Shown here one piece after another: positions 25,867 to 33,489 of a stretch of 64,000 bases of DNA (positions are counted from its first letter, which is position 1; each line of letters begins with the position of its first letter). This stretch comes from Mesonia sediminis. GTDB taxonomy: Bacteria > Bacteroidota > Bacteroidia > Flavobacteriales > Flavobacteriaceae. The DNA is taken from the NCBI RefSeq assembly GCF_042684705.1, contig NZ_JBHULZ010000041.1, positions 1 through 64,000 of the forward strand. Reading direction: 5' to 3'. The notes under the pieces are model-generated. The model was not told where the DNA came from and did no database searches. It was given only the letters and a program-made list of their open reading frames with translations. A program made the translations under genes and the position numbers.

Positions 25867-26895
25867 ATGACTAAAAACTACACCTTCAAAAACACAGAAA
25901 GGAATAATAAGAAGGCACACGATTACGAAACAAAATCATTATTATATTTAATCGGACGAAGAAAAGACAGCAAAGAAATTGAATATGTCGCATTTGATTG
26001 TTTCAATGATGTAAGTGGCGTAAATGGAAAGTCTGACAAGATATGGGATATTCAATCTAAAAATGAAAAGAAGTTAAATCCTAAGAAAATAGGAACTTAC
26101 CTATATACTTTGTTTGACAATTACGTTTCAACTCTTAATTTTAAAGAGTTTATATTTTTCTCTCCACCTCTAAAGTCCAATTATAAAAAAGATACTTCTA
26201 AGAATATTTACGGTATTGGAAATATTAAAGAAGACACTCTGGATCGTATAAAAAATGGGTTAAATGAAGAAGTTTTAAGGGTAAAAGGAGCTTCAATTGA
26301 TTTTCAAAAGGAACAGGAAGATTTTCTGAGTTTAGTTTATTTTGTAGAAGATATTGATCAGGAAAGCGAATATGTAAAGACTCTCACTCAGTTTAATAAT
26401 TTAAATTTAAAACCCAACGCCTTTTATAAAACGGTTTTTCAAGAACTTAGGGATATTCAATCATCGAAGAAAAATAGTTTTATTGAAAATAAATCAATCT
26501 CAGAAATAAGAGATGTTTTAAAGTTTCAAAGGCACCTAAATACCAAAGACGTAGAATTATTGCTAATTAGTAGAATTATTGGATGCGAAATATTCAAATA
26601 TAAATTTATACCTATTTATTTTTCGCCACAATTAGATGGACTTGAGACGGAGGACAGATGGGATCTTATTGAAGAATGTAATGCCAACCTTTCAAGAGCC
26701 TTTTATAATAAAAATTGTAATCGAATATTTTGGAACCTAGGTGAAAAAATAATCGAGTTCCTAGAGATCAATAATAAAAAAGATATTGATGAAATATTTA
26801 ATTTGATATTTCCCAATTATCAAATCAAAATTTCTTATTTAACACCTATGACCGTTAAGTACTTAATAGGTCTAATTTTAGATGGTAAGCAATGA
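25867..26895 (+). CDS. PD-(D/E)xK-type nuclease (DUF4297/Cap4-like), defence candidate
   Basis: A 342-residue protein. The N-terminal 100 residues contain Glu 21, then YVAFDCFNDVSG (Asp 44/48) and DKIWDIQSKNEKK (Asp 61, Gln 63, Lys 65). This E...D...QxK arrangement is that of restriction-like nucleases of the DUF4297/Cap4 group, which cut DNA or RNA in anti-phage systems. The remaining part is helical and unassigned. It overlaps the following Rad50-like ATPase by four bases (ATGA). Together they fill one cassette bounded by GTTGGCGGTA and TACCGCCAA. The family call is by motif reading only and should be treated as a hypothesis; the pairing makes it stronger. Confidence 0.55.
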   Translation: MTKNYTFKNTERNNKKAHDYETKSLLYLIGRRKDSKEIEYVAFDCFNDVSGVNGKSDKIWDIQSKNEKKLNPKKIGTYLYTLFDNYVSTLNFKEFIFFSPPLKSNYKKDTSKNIYGIGNIKEDTLDRIKNGLNEEVLRVKGASIDFQKEQEDFLSLVYFVEDIDQESEYVKTLTQFNNLNLKPNAFYKTVFQELRDIQSSKKNSFIENKSISEIRDVLKFQRHLNTKDVELLLISRIIGCEIFKYKFIPIYFSPQLDGLETEDRWDLIEECNANLSRAFYNKNCNRIFWNLGEKIIEFLEINNKKDIDEIFNLIFPNYQIKISYLTPMTVKYLIGLILDGKQ

Positions 26896-28496
26896 TTATA
26901 AAAAAATTCGCATTCGGTAACGAAAAAGAAGCATTTATTGAAAGTCGCTTTGAAGATTCAATAAATATCATATTTAGCAATGACAACAATCGAGGAAAAA
27001 CTTTAGTAATGCAGGGTTTAATGCATTCAATTGGATATGACTCAATATTTCCAAGCGGTTTTAATAACAAGAACTATTATTTCTTTTCTGAAATATCCTT
27101 TGGAGATAAAACTTATAAATTTTTAAGAAAAGGCAATTCAATTTTACTGATAGAAAATGACTCATTGAAAGTATTTAATAGCATAAGTGAGTTCAAATAC
27201 TATTTTGACAAGAATATTTATGAGTTGCCTAAAATTGAAAAAGATGGGGAACTTAAGCCTGCCGATCTAACTCTATTTTACGAATTATTCTTTCTAGGTC
27301 AAGATAAACGAAATACCTCCAGTCTAATTATTAAAGGAAGGAATAATAAACAGGATTTTAAAAATATGATTTTTGCTATGGAGGGGATATTAATATCTAG
27401 CACGAACACTTACGATATTGAGGAATTAAAGAAAAAGAAAAAATCCATTCAACTTGATATCAAAGCTGAAAAGAAGAAAATATCAATTATTAAAAAGAAT
27501 CCTGATTTAGCAAAATTCATAAGTTCTGCAGCTAATAATGCTGATTTTAAAAACACATCTAATCAACTCACAGAGTTAAACAAGAATATAGCTGAGTTAA
27601 GAAAGAAAAGAAATAGAGAGGAAAACAGAAAAATTAAACTACAAAGTCTTATTAATGAATTAAAATCTTTGAATAGAAGTCTAAATGAAGGAAATGTAAA
27701 ATGTTCTGATTGTGGAAGTAAAAACATTATTTTTTCAAATAAAGAGTTTGAATTTGAAGTTAGTAATAATTATGTGCGAAAGAATATTTTAAATTCAATC
27801 AAGGAAAATATTTCCATAAAAGAAGATATAGTTCAAGAGTTTAATTCGGAAATACTAAAAGAACAAGCCCAGATTACTAAACTCTTGGAAAATTCAACCA
27901 CGAATGAAAAAAACTATATCCTCTTTCAAGATGCCATTCTTGACTCAAAAGAAATTGATAAAATAGTATCTAAACTCCAGGAAGAACTTTCCGAAATTCA
28001 GAGAAAAATAGATAATAATAAAAACAAGATTGTAACAAATAAAGAACTCCAAAGAGAAGTTTTAAATCAGTTACTCTTTGAAATGAGGTCATACTATGAT
28101 AAAATTGATTCTCAAGGTACCTTGATGTTTGAGGATCTATTTACCAAAAACGGTGAAACATATTCTGGTAGCGAAGGTCAAGAATATTACTTCTGTAAGC
28201 TGTTAGCCCTAAATAATGTTCTGAACCATAACTTTCCAATAATAATTGATTCTTTTAGGGAAGGCGAATTATCATCGAGAAAAGAAGATTTGATGATACA
28301 AGAGTTTTTAAAACTAAATAAACAAATCATATTAACCTCGACCTTAAAAGATGAAGAATATCTTTCTGAAAAATATATAAACATTGAGGGAATAAATATT
28401 CTGGATTATTCAGAGGTACAAGACAGTAAAATACTTCAACAAGAATATGCTGAGGAATTCGCAGAACTTATAGATAAATTCAGCATCCAACCTTAA
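26892..28496 (+). CDS. SMC/Rad50-like ATPase with zinc-hook motif, defence candidate
   Basis: A 534-residue protein: Walker A variant NDNNRGKT (30-37), long coiled coil (about 175-265), a CxxC hook (Cys 271, Cys 274), a second coiled coil (about 300-400), ABC signature YSGSEGQE (424-431) and Walker B with PIIIDSF (449-455). This is a compact Rad50/SMC layout, with one CxxC at the coiled-coil apex as in the Rad50 zinc hook. Paired with a DUF4297-like nuclease it resembles Lamassu-type LmuA/LmuB or other SMC-nuclease defence systems, but it is shorter than most LmuB and has no third gene. The stop lies just before the cassette end core. Confidence 0.7.
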   Translation: MIIKKFAFGNEKEAFIESRFEDSINIIFSNDNNRGKTLVMQGLMHSIGYDSIFPSGFNNKNYYFFSEISFGDKTYKFLRKGNSILLIENDSLKVFNSISEFKYYFDKNIYELPKIEKDGELKPADLTLFYELFFLGQDKRNTSSLIIKGRNNKQDFKNMIFAMEGILISSTNTYDIEELKKKKKSIQLDIKAEKKKISIIKKNPDLAKFISSAANNADFKNTSNQLTELNKNIAELRKKRNREENRKIKLQSLINELKSLNRSLNEGNVKCSDCGSKNIIFSNKEFEFEVSNNYVRKNILNSIKENISIKEDIVQEFNSEILKEQAQITKLLENSTTNEKNYILFQDAILDSKEIDKIVSKLQEELSEIQRKIDNNKNKIVTNKELQREVLNQLLFEMRSYYDKIDSQGTLMFEDLFTKNGETYSGSEGQEYYFCKLLALNNVLNHNFPIIIDSFREGELSSRKEDLMIQEFLKLNKQIILTSTLKDEEYLSEKYINIEGINILDYSEVQDSKILQQEYAEEFAELIDKFSIQP

Positions 28497-28505
28497 CTAC
28501 CGCCA

Positions 28506-28825
28506 ATCGAGTGGTTGGCTCCGCCTTCAAATGACGGAGTGCACCCCTCACACCACTCCCGAAGCTTCGGGACCAGATGCAGTATTGTAAACGGTTTCTT
28601 AGCCAATATTCCAGCTTTTTAAGCTTTCCTTGAATGGAGGCTGGTCTGAAGTAATTTATCCAGCCCCGCAGTAACAAGTTGATGCGTTGGATACGTTCTT
28701 CGAAACTCGCGGGTATCGTCTGATTGGGCAGGTATTTAAACTTTGCCTTAAACTCTTTCCACTTTGATGATCCAGCTATTGGTTGATATTTACCTTTCTC
28801 CCCTTTCTTGTAGGTTGGTACAAAA
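28506..28825 (-). mobile_element. group II intron remnant (domain VI plus maturase C-terminal fragment)
   Basis: The left end matches domain VI of the other two copies (GAGTGGTTGGCTCCGCC), then skips domain V and joins at TCCCGAAGCTTCGGGA (28557) to the maturase X-domain coding region (LLRGWINYFRPASIQGKLKK on the minus strand). Homology stops at 28825, where a cassette linker begins. It is dead. It is inserted at the CAA of the nuclease-ATPase cassette end, as with the other copies. Confidence 0.85.
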
Positions 28826-28992
28826 TCCCCGGCTGCTGCGCGATTGCATCGCGTTCTCTTTACCTTTTAAACCAGAGCAGCCTGGCCGGGCTAATGGTGA
28901 AACTGCCAGGCTTTATCTCTAATAACTGTGTTCAACTTTAACCATTAAAATATGGTGTTAAAAGTGTATATTTGGGATGATATAACGAGTTG
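28826..28992 (+). repeat. cassette linker repeat, copy 8
   Basis: Hairpin CCCCGGCTGCTGCGCGATTG with inner CGCGATTGCATCGCG and outer AGCAGCCTGGCCGGG; box TATATTTG at 28967-28974; ATAACGA-GTTGCCAGTAA from 28989. It joins directly to the intron remnant, whose decay removed the left module. Confidence 0.75.
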
Positions 28993-29014
28993 CCAGTAAT
29001 TAAAACCAAACAAA

Positions 29015-30292
29015 ATGACCAAGAAAAAAACAGAAAATGAATACTGCTTCGAAGTTCTCATTCTTGACCCAAATGGGAAAAGCGAAATTCTGTCACCAAA
29101 AAGTTTAGTTTATGGAATTATGTCCACAGAAAAACTATGGTCAAATGCAAAAAGTGTTGAAAAAAATGGTGAGTTTTCTATTTTAGATGGGGAAATTGAA
29201 CTAAAAATAAAACCAGTAGACACCTCATCAACTCTTTATGATTTAATCGAAGCAGGATTTGTTATTAAAGTTAAATCCGAAAACTTTGAGAAACTTGAAA
29301 GATTCCGACTTCTCTTTGTAATTCATTTACGAAATAGACTTTCTTTTGAACATATTAGGATTTTGACAGATGATGTAAGCACTGAAATCTCTAACAAAGC
29401 CTATCCACTAATAAATGAATTAGAAAACTTACTTAGAAGATATATTTCTAAATTCTTTACGCAGAAAATTGGTTTAGATTGGTGGCAGAAAGCAGTTCCT
29501 GATAAAGTTATCGATAAAACAAAAATGAGAACTGGTAATGAAAACGTCTTCTCAAATATTGTACAAACTGATTTAACGCTAATTGACTTTGATGATTTAG
29601 GTGAAATTATATACAAACACAAATTAGGCTTTAATCGTCCTCAAAATTTAGCAGACAGTTTATCACAAGTTAACACTATAGAAGAATTAGAAAAACTAAA
29701 AGCTGACTTAGATAGTAATTACAATAGGTTTTTTAAAGAAAATTTTAAAGACAAAGGATTTGATAAAAAGTGGAAACAGCTTTTTAAGATAAGAAACAAA
29801 GTTGCTCATAACAATTTATTTGTAATTGACGACTTAAACAATACTGTTAGCCTACACGATGAATTAAAAGAAATTATTTTAAATGCTGAATCAAAAATAG
29901 ACGAGTTCAAATTTTCTGTTGAGGAGCAAGTTGCAATTCGAGAAAAAATATCCGACAAGGCAGAAAACTCTGAATCAATAGAATCGCCAAAAGTATTAGG
30001 GAAAATTGACCTATCAGAATACGAAAGAGATGAACAACCTCTATTCGATGTAATAACAGAAGAAGATTTTTTCAAAGAATTAGAAAGAGCTGAAAACTCA
30101 TTAAAATATAATCATTTGACTTATGTTGGCTTAAAGTCATTTATTACAAAACTTTTAGGTTCAAAAGGATATGCATATGGTCCAAGCTACGCATTAGCAA
30201 ATATTTTGAAAGAACAAAATAAGGTTGAAATTTATGATGTTGAAGACCCAGCATCTTACTGGCCTGTAAAAGCAATTAAAATAGTAAAATAA
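29015..30292 (+). CDS. HEPN-motif protein, defence or RNase candidate
   Basis: A 425-residue protein. Residues 250-270 read KWKQLFKIRNKVAHNNLF with R260-NKVA-H265, the R-x4-H active-site motif of HEPN ribonucleases; an upstream helical part (ELENLLRRYISKFF) fits the first HEPN helix pair. The N-terminal 120 residues form an unassigned alpha/beta domain. The C-terminal 80 residues (YVGLKSFITKLLGSKGYAYGP) could be a small adapter domain. HEPN proteins cut RNA in abortive infection, toxin-antitoxin and CRISPR accessory systems. It is a single-gene cassette with matched cores GTTGCCAGTA and TACTGGC. No partner antitoxin is evident. Confidence 0.6.
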   Translation: MTKKKTENEYCFEVLILDPNGKSEILSPKSLVYGIMSTEKLWSNAKSVEKNGEFSILDGEIELKIKPVDTSSTLYDLIEAGFVIKVKSENFEKLERFRLLFVIHLRNRLSFEHIRILTDDVSTEISNKAYPLINELENLLRRYISKFFTQKIGLDWWQKAVPDKVIDKTKMRTGNENVFSNIVQTDLTLIDFDDLGEIIYKHKLGFNRPQNLADSLSQVNTIEELEKLKADLDSNYNRFFKENFKDKGFDKKWKQLFKIRNKVAHNNLFVIDDLNNTVSLHDELKEIILNAESKIDEFKFSVEEQVAIREKISDKAENSESIESPKVLGKIDLSEYERDEQPLFDVITEEDFFKELERAENSLKYNHLTYVGLKSFITKLLGSKGYAYGPSYALANILKEQNKVEIYDVEDPASYWPVKAIKIVK

Positions 30293-30293
30293 C

Positions 30294-30520
30294 TACTGGC
30301 AGATAACTAAGCCTTCCCCAATTAAAAAACGGAGCAAGCTGTGTCGCCGGTACGGCTTGATTGAACGCCTTGTTGACTAATCCCCCGCTGCTGCGCGATT
30401 GCATCGTGTTCTTCTAGTCTTTTAAAATAGAGCAGCCTGGCCGGGCATGTTGATCCATTCAGATTTTAACCAGTACTATATTGTATTAAAGATGTATATT
30501 TGAGTTGGTTTCACGAGGTG
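30294..30520 (+). repeat. cassette linker repeat, copy 9
   Basis: Starts CTACTGGCAGATAACTAAGCC, short hairpin module, CCGGTACGGCTTG, then the large hairpin (CCCCCGCTGCTGCGCG ... AGCAGCCTGGCCGGG), box TATATTTG at 30495-30502 and CACGAGGTG (30513-30520), a slightly altered end. Start core GTGTGCACT follows. Confidence 0.75.
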
Positions 30521-30539
30521 TGCACTATTGTAAAAAAAA

Positions 30540-30995
30540 ATGAAAGACCAATTAACTTTTGAAATAAAATCGAGAAAAGGAACAAATAATCTTCCTTCTG
30601 GCATTACTAAAAGTGAACGGAACTATATTGACTTTGTCGTTTCTGGAAAATCCCTTGGAAAAATTTTAGGAGTGGAAAAATCTGACCTTATCGGAAACTT
30701 TGGGTGGGCTGACAATGCAGAATATGAAAATGGACAAATAAGTGAATTTCTAAAAGAGAAAGAACCATCACTTGAAACCAACAGAATTATGTTTTATGTC
30801 TGTGCGGAATGTGGTGACATTGGTTGCGGAGCTTTAACTGGAAAAATCAGCGAAACCGAAAATGAAATAATCTGGAGCGAATTCGCTTATGAAAATAACT
30901 ATGAGGAATACAATTTAACCGAATACGAAAACATTGGACCATTTATTTTTGAAAAAGTTAGTTATCGAAATAAATTCAACGGACTGAAAAAGTAA
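30540..30995 (+). CDS. hypothetical cassette protein with CxxC motif
   Basis: A 151-residue soluble acidic protein. The central block FYVCAECGDIGCGALTGKI has a C-x2-C-x4-C pattern that could bind a metal, and the C-terminal half has alternating Trp/Phe and acidic residues (IIWSEFAYENNYEEYN). I recall similar small proteins in Bacteroidota and Firmicutes but cannot name a function. It fills a single-gene cassette bounded by GTGTGCACT and CAGTGCACAGCAA. The start is the ATG at 30540, preceded by A-rich sequence. Confidence 0.6.
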   Translation: MKDQLTFEIKSRKGTNNLPSGITKSERNYIDFVVSGKSLGKILGVEKSDLIGNFGWADNAEYENGQISEFLKEKEPSLETNRIMFYVCAECGDIGCGALTGKISETENEIIWSEFAYENNYEEYNLTEYENIGPFIFEKVSYRNKFNGLKK

Positions 30996-31010
30996 ACTGA
31001 ATTGAAAAAA

Positions 31011-31271
31011 CAACAGTGCACAGCAATTTATAACCACAATTACGGCGTCCCGAACCGTCGGGAGACTACGTCCGAATCCGCTCGGAATTGCTAACGTCAG
31101 TGCCTAATCGAAAATTAACGTATATTTACCCGTAACTGATGGTTATACGAGATCGGCAGACTATCTCAAAACCTCGGTTATAGAGAAACGTGTTTGGGTA
31201 CGCACCTTTAAGAAAATCTATATATTCGATTCTCCCGGGAATTAAATTATTGTTGAGACAAACTGCCGTTG
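31011..31271 (+). repeat. second type of cassette junction (attC-like, then CCGTTG end)
   Basis: Begins with end core CAGTGCACAGCAA and a palindrome-rich part: GCAATT at the left against AATTGC (31085-31090), TCCCGA-ACCG-TCGGGA (31048-31063), TACGTCCGAATCCGC. It then carries TATATTTACCC and ends GACAAACTGCCGTTG (31268-31271). This end matches the left border of the first cassette at 357-370. The sequence differs from linker copies 1-9. Confidence 0.55.
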
Positions 31272-31321
31272 CCAGTAATTTATGAATCATAGCTAAACAA
31301 GAAACTTTCAATAAAAAATAA

Positions 31322-32026
31322 ATGAATATTTCCTCTTTTCACCTTGTAAAAATTCCATTTGGAAAAGCGATTAAAGGACTATTTATAAACTTGATTAATA
31401 CAAAAACAAAAGGTCTAATTTATTCGGAATATATGACCGCTATGACTTTAGGTTCTCCTATTCTATCACCTTCTCGTTTTTTAATAAGAGAAGTAGCAAT
31501 CTTTGCTCAATGGGAAAGCGAAAAAGACCTTGAAAACTTTCTAGAAAAAGACAATTTTGGCAAAATTCTAAATAAAGGTTGGCACATTCGCTTAGGTTTT
31601 ATGAGAGATTGGGGAAAGATAAAAGGCTATAAAACACCAAAGAAAAACGAAATTTTAGACAATCCAAATTCACCTGTAGTTGCCGTAACAATTGCTCGTA
31701 TGAAACCTCTAGCAGTTCCGAGATTCTTACAATGGGGAATACCAGTTGAAAAATTAGTTAGAGATCATTCTGGCACTTTTCTTTCTATTGCATCTTTCAA
31801 ATTTCCGAATACAGTTTCAACTTTTTCAATTTGGAAAAATATAAAAGAAATGGAAAGTATGGTTCACGGTCATAGCAAAATGCCAAAACCTAAAAGACAC
31901 TCAAACGCCATGAAAGAAAGAGAACGTAAAAACTTTCATTTTGAGTTTACAACTCTTAGATTTAAACCTCTTTCAGAATACGGTTCTTGGAAAGGCTATA
32001 GCAATTACACTAAGAAAACTGTTTAA
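31322..32026 (+). CDS. spheroidene monooxygenase (CrtA)-like protein
   Basis: A 234-residue protein of the length of CrtA. Matching blocks: SFHLVKIPFGKAIKGL at the N-terminus, IFAQWESEKDLENFL, WHIRLGFMRDWGKIKGY and FSIWKNIKEMESMVHGHSKM. CrtA enzymes are haem-dependent carotenoid oxygenases in phototrophs; many non-phototrophic Bacteroidota carry homologues of unknown substrate. It lies two bases before another gene, and the pair forms one cassette starting at GTTGCCAGTAATT. The low GC and cassette setting suggest horizontal gain. Confidence 0.6.
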   Translation: MNISSFHLVKIPFGKAIKGLFINLINTKTKGLIYSEYMTAMTLGSPILSPSRFLIREVAIFAQWESEKDLENFLEKDNFGKILNKGWHIRLGFMRDWGKIKGYKTPKKNEILDNPNSPVVAVTIARMKPLAVPRFLQWGIPVEKLVRDHSGTFLSIASFKFPNTVSTFSIWKNIKEMESMVHGHSKMPKPKRHSNAMKERERKNFHFEFTTLRFKPLSEYGSWKGYSNYTKKTV

Positions 32027-32028
32027 TA

Positions 32029-32919
32029 ATGGGATTTGCTTTTATTAAACAGAACTTTCAAGATTGGGTTACTCAACAATGGGTAATTGTTTCAGGTAAA
32101 AAAATCAATTCAAAAGAATATGAATGGTTGTTAGGTCCATTTGGAAATACAAATGGAGTTGGGGAAAAATTTATTAAGCAGTTAGCGGAAAATGAAAATT
32201 TAGAAATCTGTACCTCTAAACTAAGTAAAGGATTAATAAATTCAATTAACCAATTAAACTTATCAACAATCGAAATTAATAAATTATCAAAAAACGTAAT
32301 TGACTTTTACGAAAACACGAGTAGTTATGAATTTGAATTGAAAACTAACTGGAATCCTATTTTTAAATTTTTCGGCTATCTCCTAAAAATATTGTTCAGT
32401 AATAGAATTGAGCAACTAAACATTCCCATGAAAAACCGCAAGAACACTAAGGGAATGAATAGCGATATTATTCAACTAATTGATAAAAAAAACAAAAAAG
32501 TAAAACGAACAATTTGGTTAAGAACAATTAAAAAAACGAAACAAGTTGTTTATTCAGGCGTTTATGAAACTTGTACAATTCCAAACGGATTAACTTGCAT
32601 TAAGGCAATGTTTCCATTACCAAACGGAAATGCGACAGTTATTTTAGAACCATGTGTTGGTAGTAACGGAGAGCTAATCTTAAAATCTGCTGGTAGGAAA
32701 ATTGGAGATAGTGGGTTTTACTTTTTGCTAAAAGACAAAAGTGGAAACTTATGGACAAATTATATAAAGTCATTTAAAGACCACCTAACGGTAAGTTTTA
32801 ATGACGGAAAAATAAAAGCAAAACAAACACTTAAATTTTATGGCTTGAGAGTACTTAATTTTGAATACGAAATTAAAAAAACACAGACAACACCGTATAA
32901 AATTAATTCCTGGCTCTAG
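32029..32919 (+). CDS. hypothetical protein, 296 residues
   Basis: An unassigned protein with helical N-terminal half (MGFAFIKQNFQDWVTQQW) and beta-rich C-terminal half (GLTCIKAMFPLPNGNATVIL, GDSGFYFLLKDKSGN). No signal peptide is seen. The last codons (YKINSWL, TAG) run through the cassette end core AATTCCTGGC, so the original stop may differ. It follows the CrtA-like gene by two bases and is probably co-transcribed. The function is unknown. Confidence 0.6.
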   Translation: MGFAFIKQNFQDWVTQQWVIVSGKKINSKEYEWLLGPFGNTNGVGEKFIKQLAENENLEICTSKLSKGLINSINQLNLSTIEINKLSKNVIDFYENTSSYEFELKTNWNPIFKFFGYLLKILFSNRIEQLNIPMKNRKNTKGMNSDIIQLIDKKNKKVKRTIWLRTIKKTKQVVYSGVYETCTIPNGLTCIKAMFPLPNGNATVILEPCVGSNGELILKSAGRKIGDSGFYFLLKDKSGNLWTNYIKSFKDHLTVSFNDGKIKAKQTLKFYGLRVLNFEYEIKKTQTTPYKINSWL

Positions 32920-32979
32920 CCTCCACACGAATCCTCAAGCGTTCGGACGTGCGGCTTTATACATCCCGATTACCGCAGT

Positions 32980-33399
32980 TGGTCGGTTCTTCCCGAAATC
33001 AATTATATACTGGCCAAAAACAAACAAAATTTATTTTATATCGGTTTAACCGGAAGTTATATCAACCACCAAAATCAATTTAACCGAGATTACTTCCGTA
33101 AGGCAAGCGACTATAAACAGTATGCTTTTGAGCAAGCCGACTATAGACGTATTAAAACCACGTTGAGTAAGCATTTGGCATCGGTATTATTTGTGGGTAA
33201 AAACTGGGGGTTCTCGCCCTATATTGGTAGGGGCATAAAAAACCCTGATGTAAAATTTAGCCACATTCAAGGAATGTGACCCGTTACCCGTGAAGATACG
33301 CATAACTGGTTACCCAGCGCCACCTACTACCTCAGGCGCGAGGGCAACTCTACCGGGGTACAATTGGAGCTACGCCTGGCGGTATTTGTCAAACTCTAG
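32980..33399 (+). pseudogene. outer-membrane barrel gene remnant at the right border of the array
   Basis: An open frame without a start gives INYILAKNKQNLFYIGLTGS, then SDYKQYAFEQADYRRIKTTL and SPYIGRGIKNPDVKF, hits TGA at 33277, and continues sensibly (LPSATYYLRREGNSTGVQLEL) to TAG at 33397. The alternating pattern is that of a beta-barrel protein. The 5' part is missing where the cassette array ends (about 32920), suggesting the array or its flank replaced it. GC content and codon use look like the core genes, not the cassettes. Confidence 0.6.
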
Positions 33400-33455
33400 T
33401 CCTAACAAACTGTTAAAAATTAAAAAACAATTGGTGGCTTTTCTTATTCATCGTA

Positions 33456-33467
33456 ATATTGCAATAT
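33456..33467. promoter_or_regulatory. ArsR operator-like palindrome ATATTGCAATAT
   Basis: A perfect 12-bp palindrome 22 bases before the arsR ATG at 33490, in an AT-rich promoter region. ArsR/SmtB repressors bind such ATA-rich palindromes and are released by As(III). Confidence 0.6.
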
Positions 33468-33489
33468 ATAAATGAATCTATTTTTGATT

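Noticed and set aside
25867..28496. Firm naming of the nuclease-ATPase pair as Lamassu
   Set aside because: Only motif-level similarity is visible, the ATPase is short and no LmuC is present, so it is kept as an unnamed candidate.
32861..33049. Short frames at 32861-33049 and 33290-33475
   Set aside because: Shadows of the cassette end and the barrel remnant in other frames.
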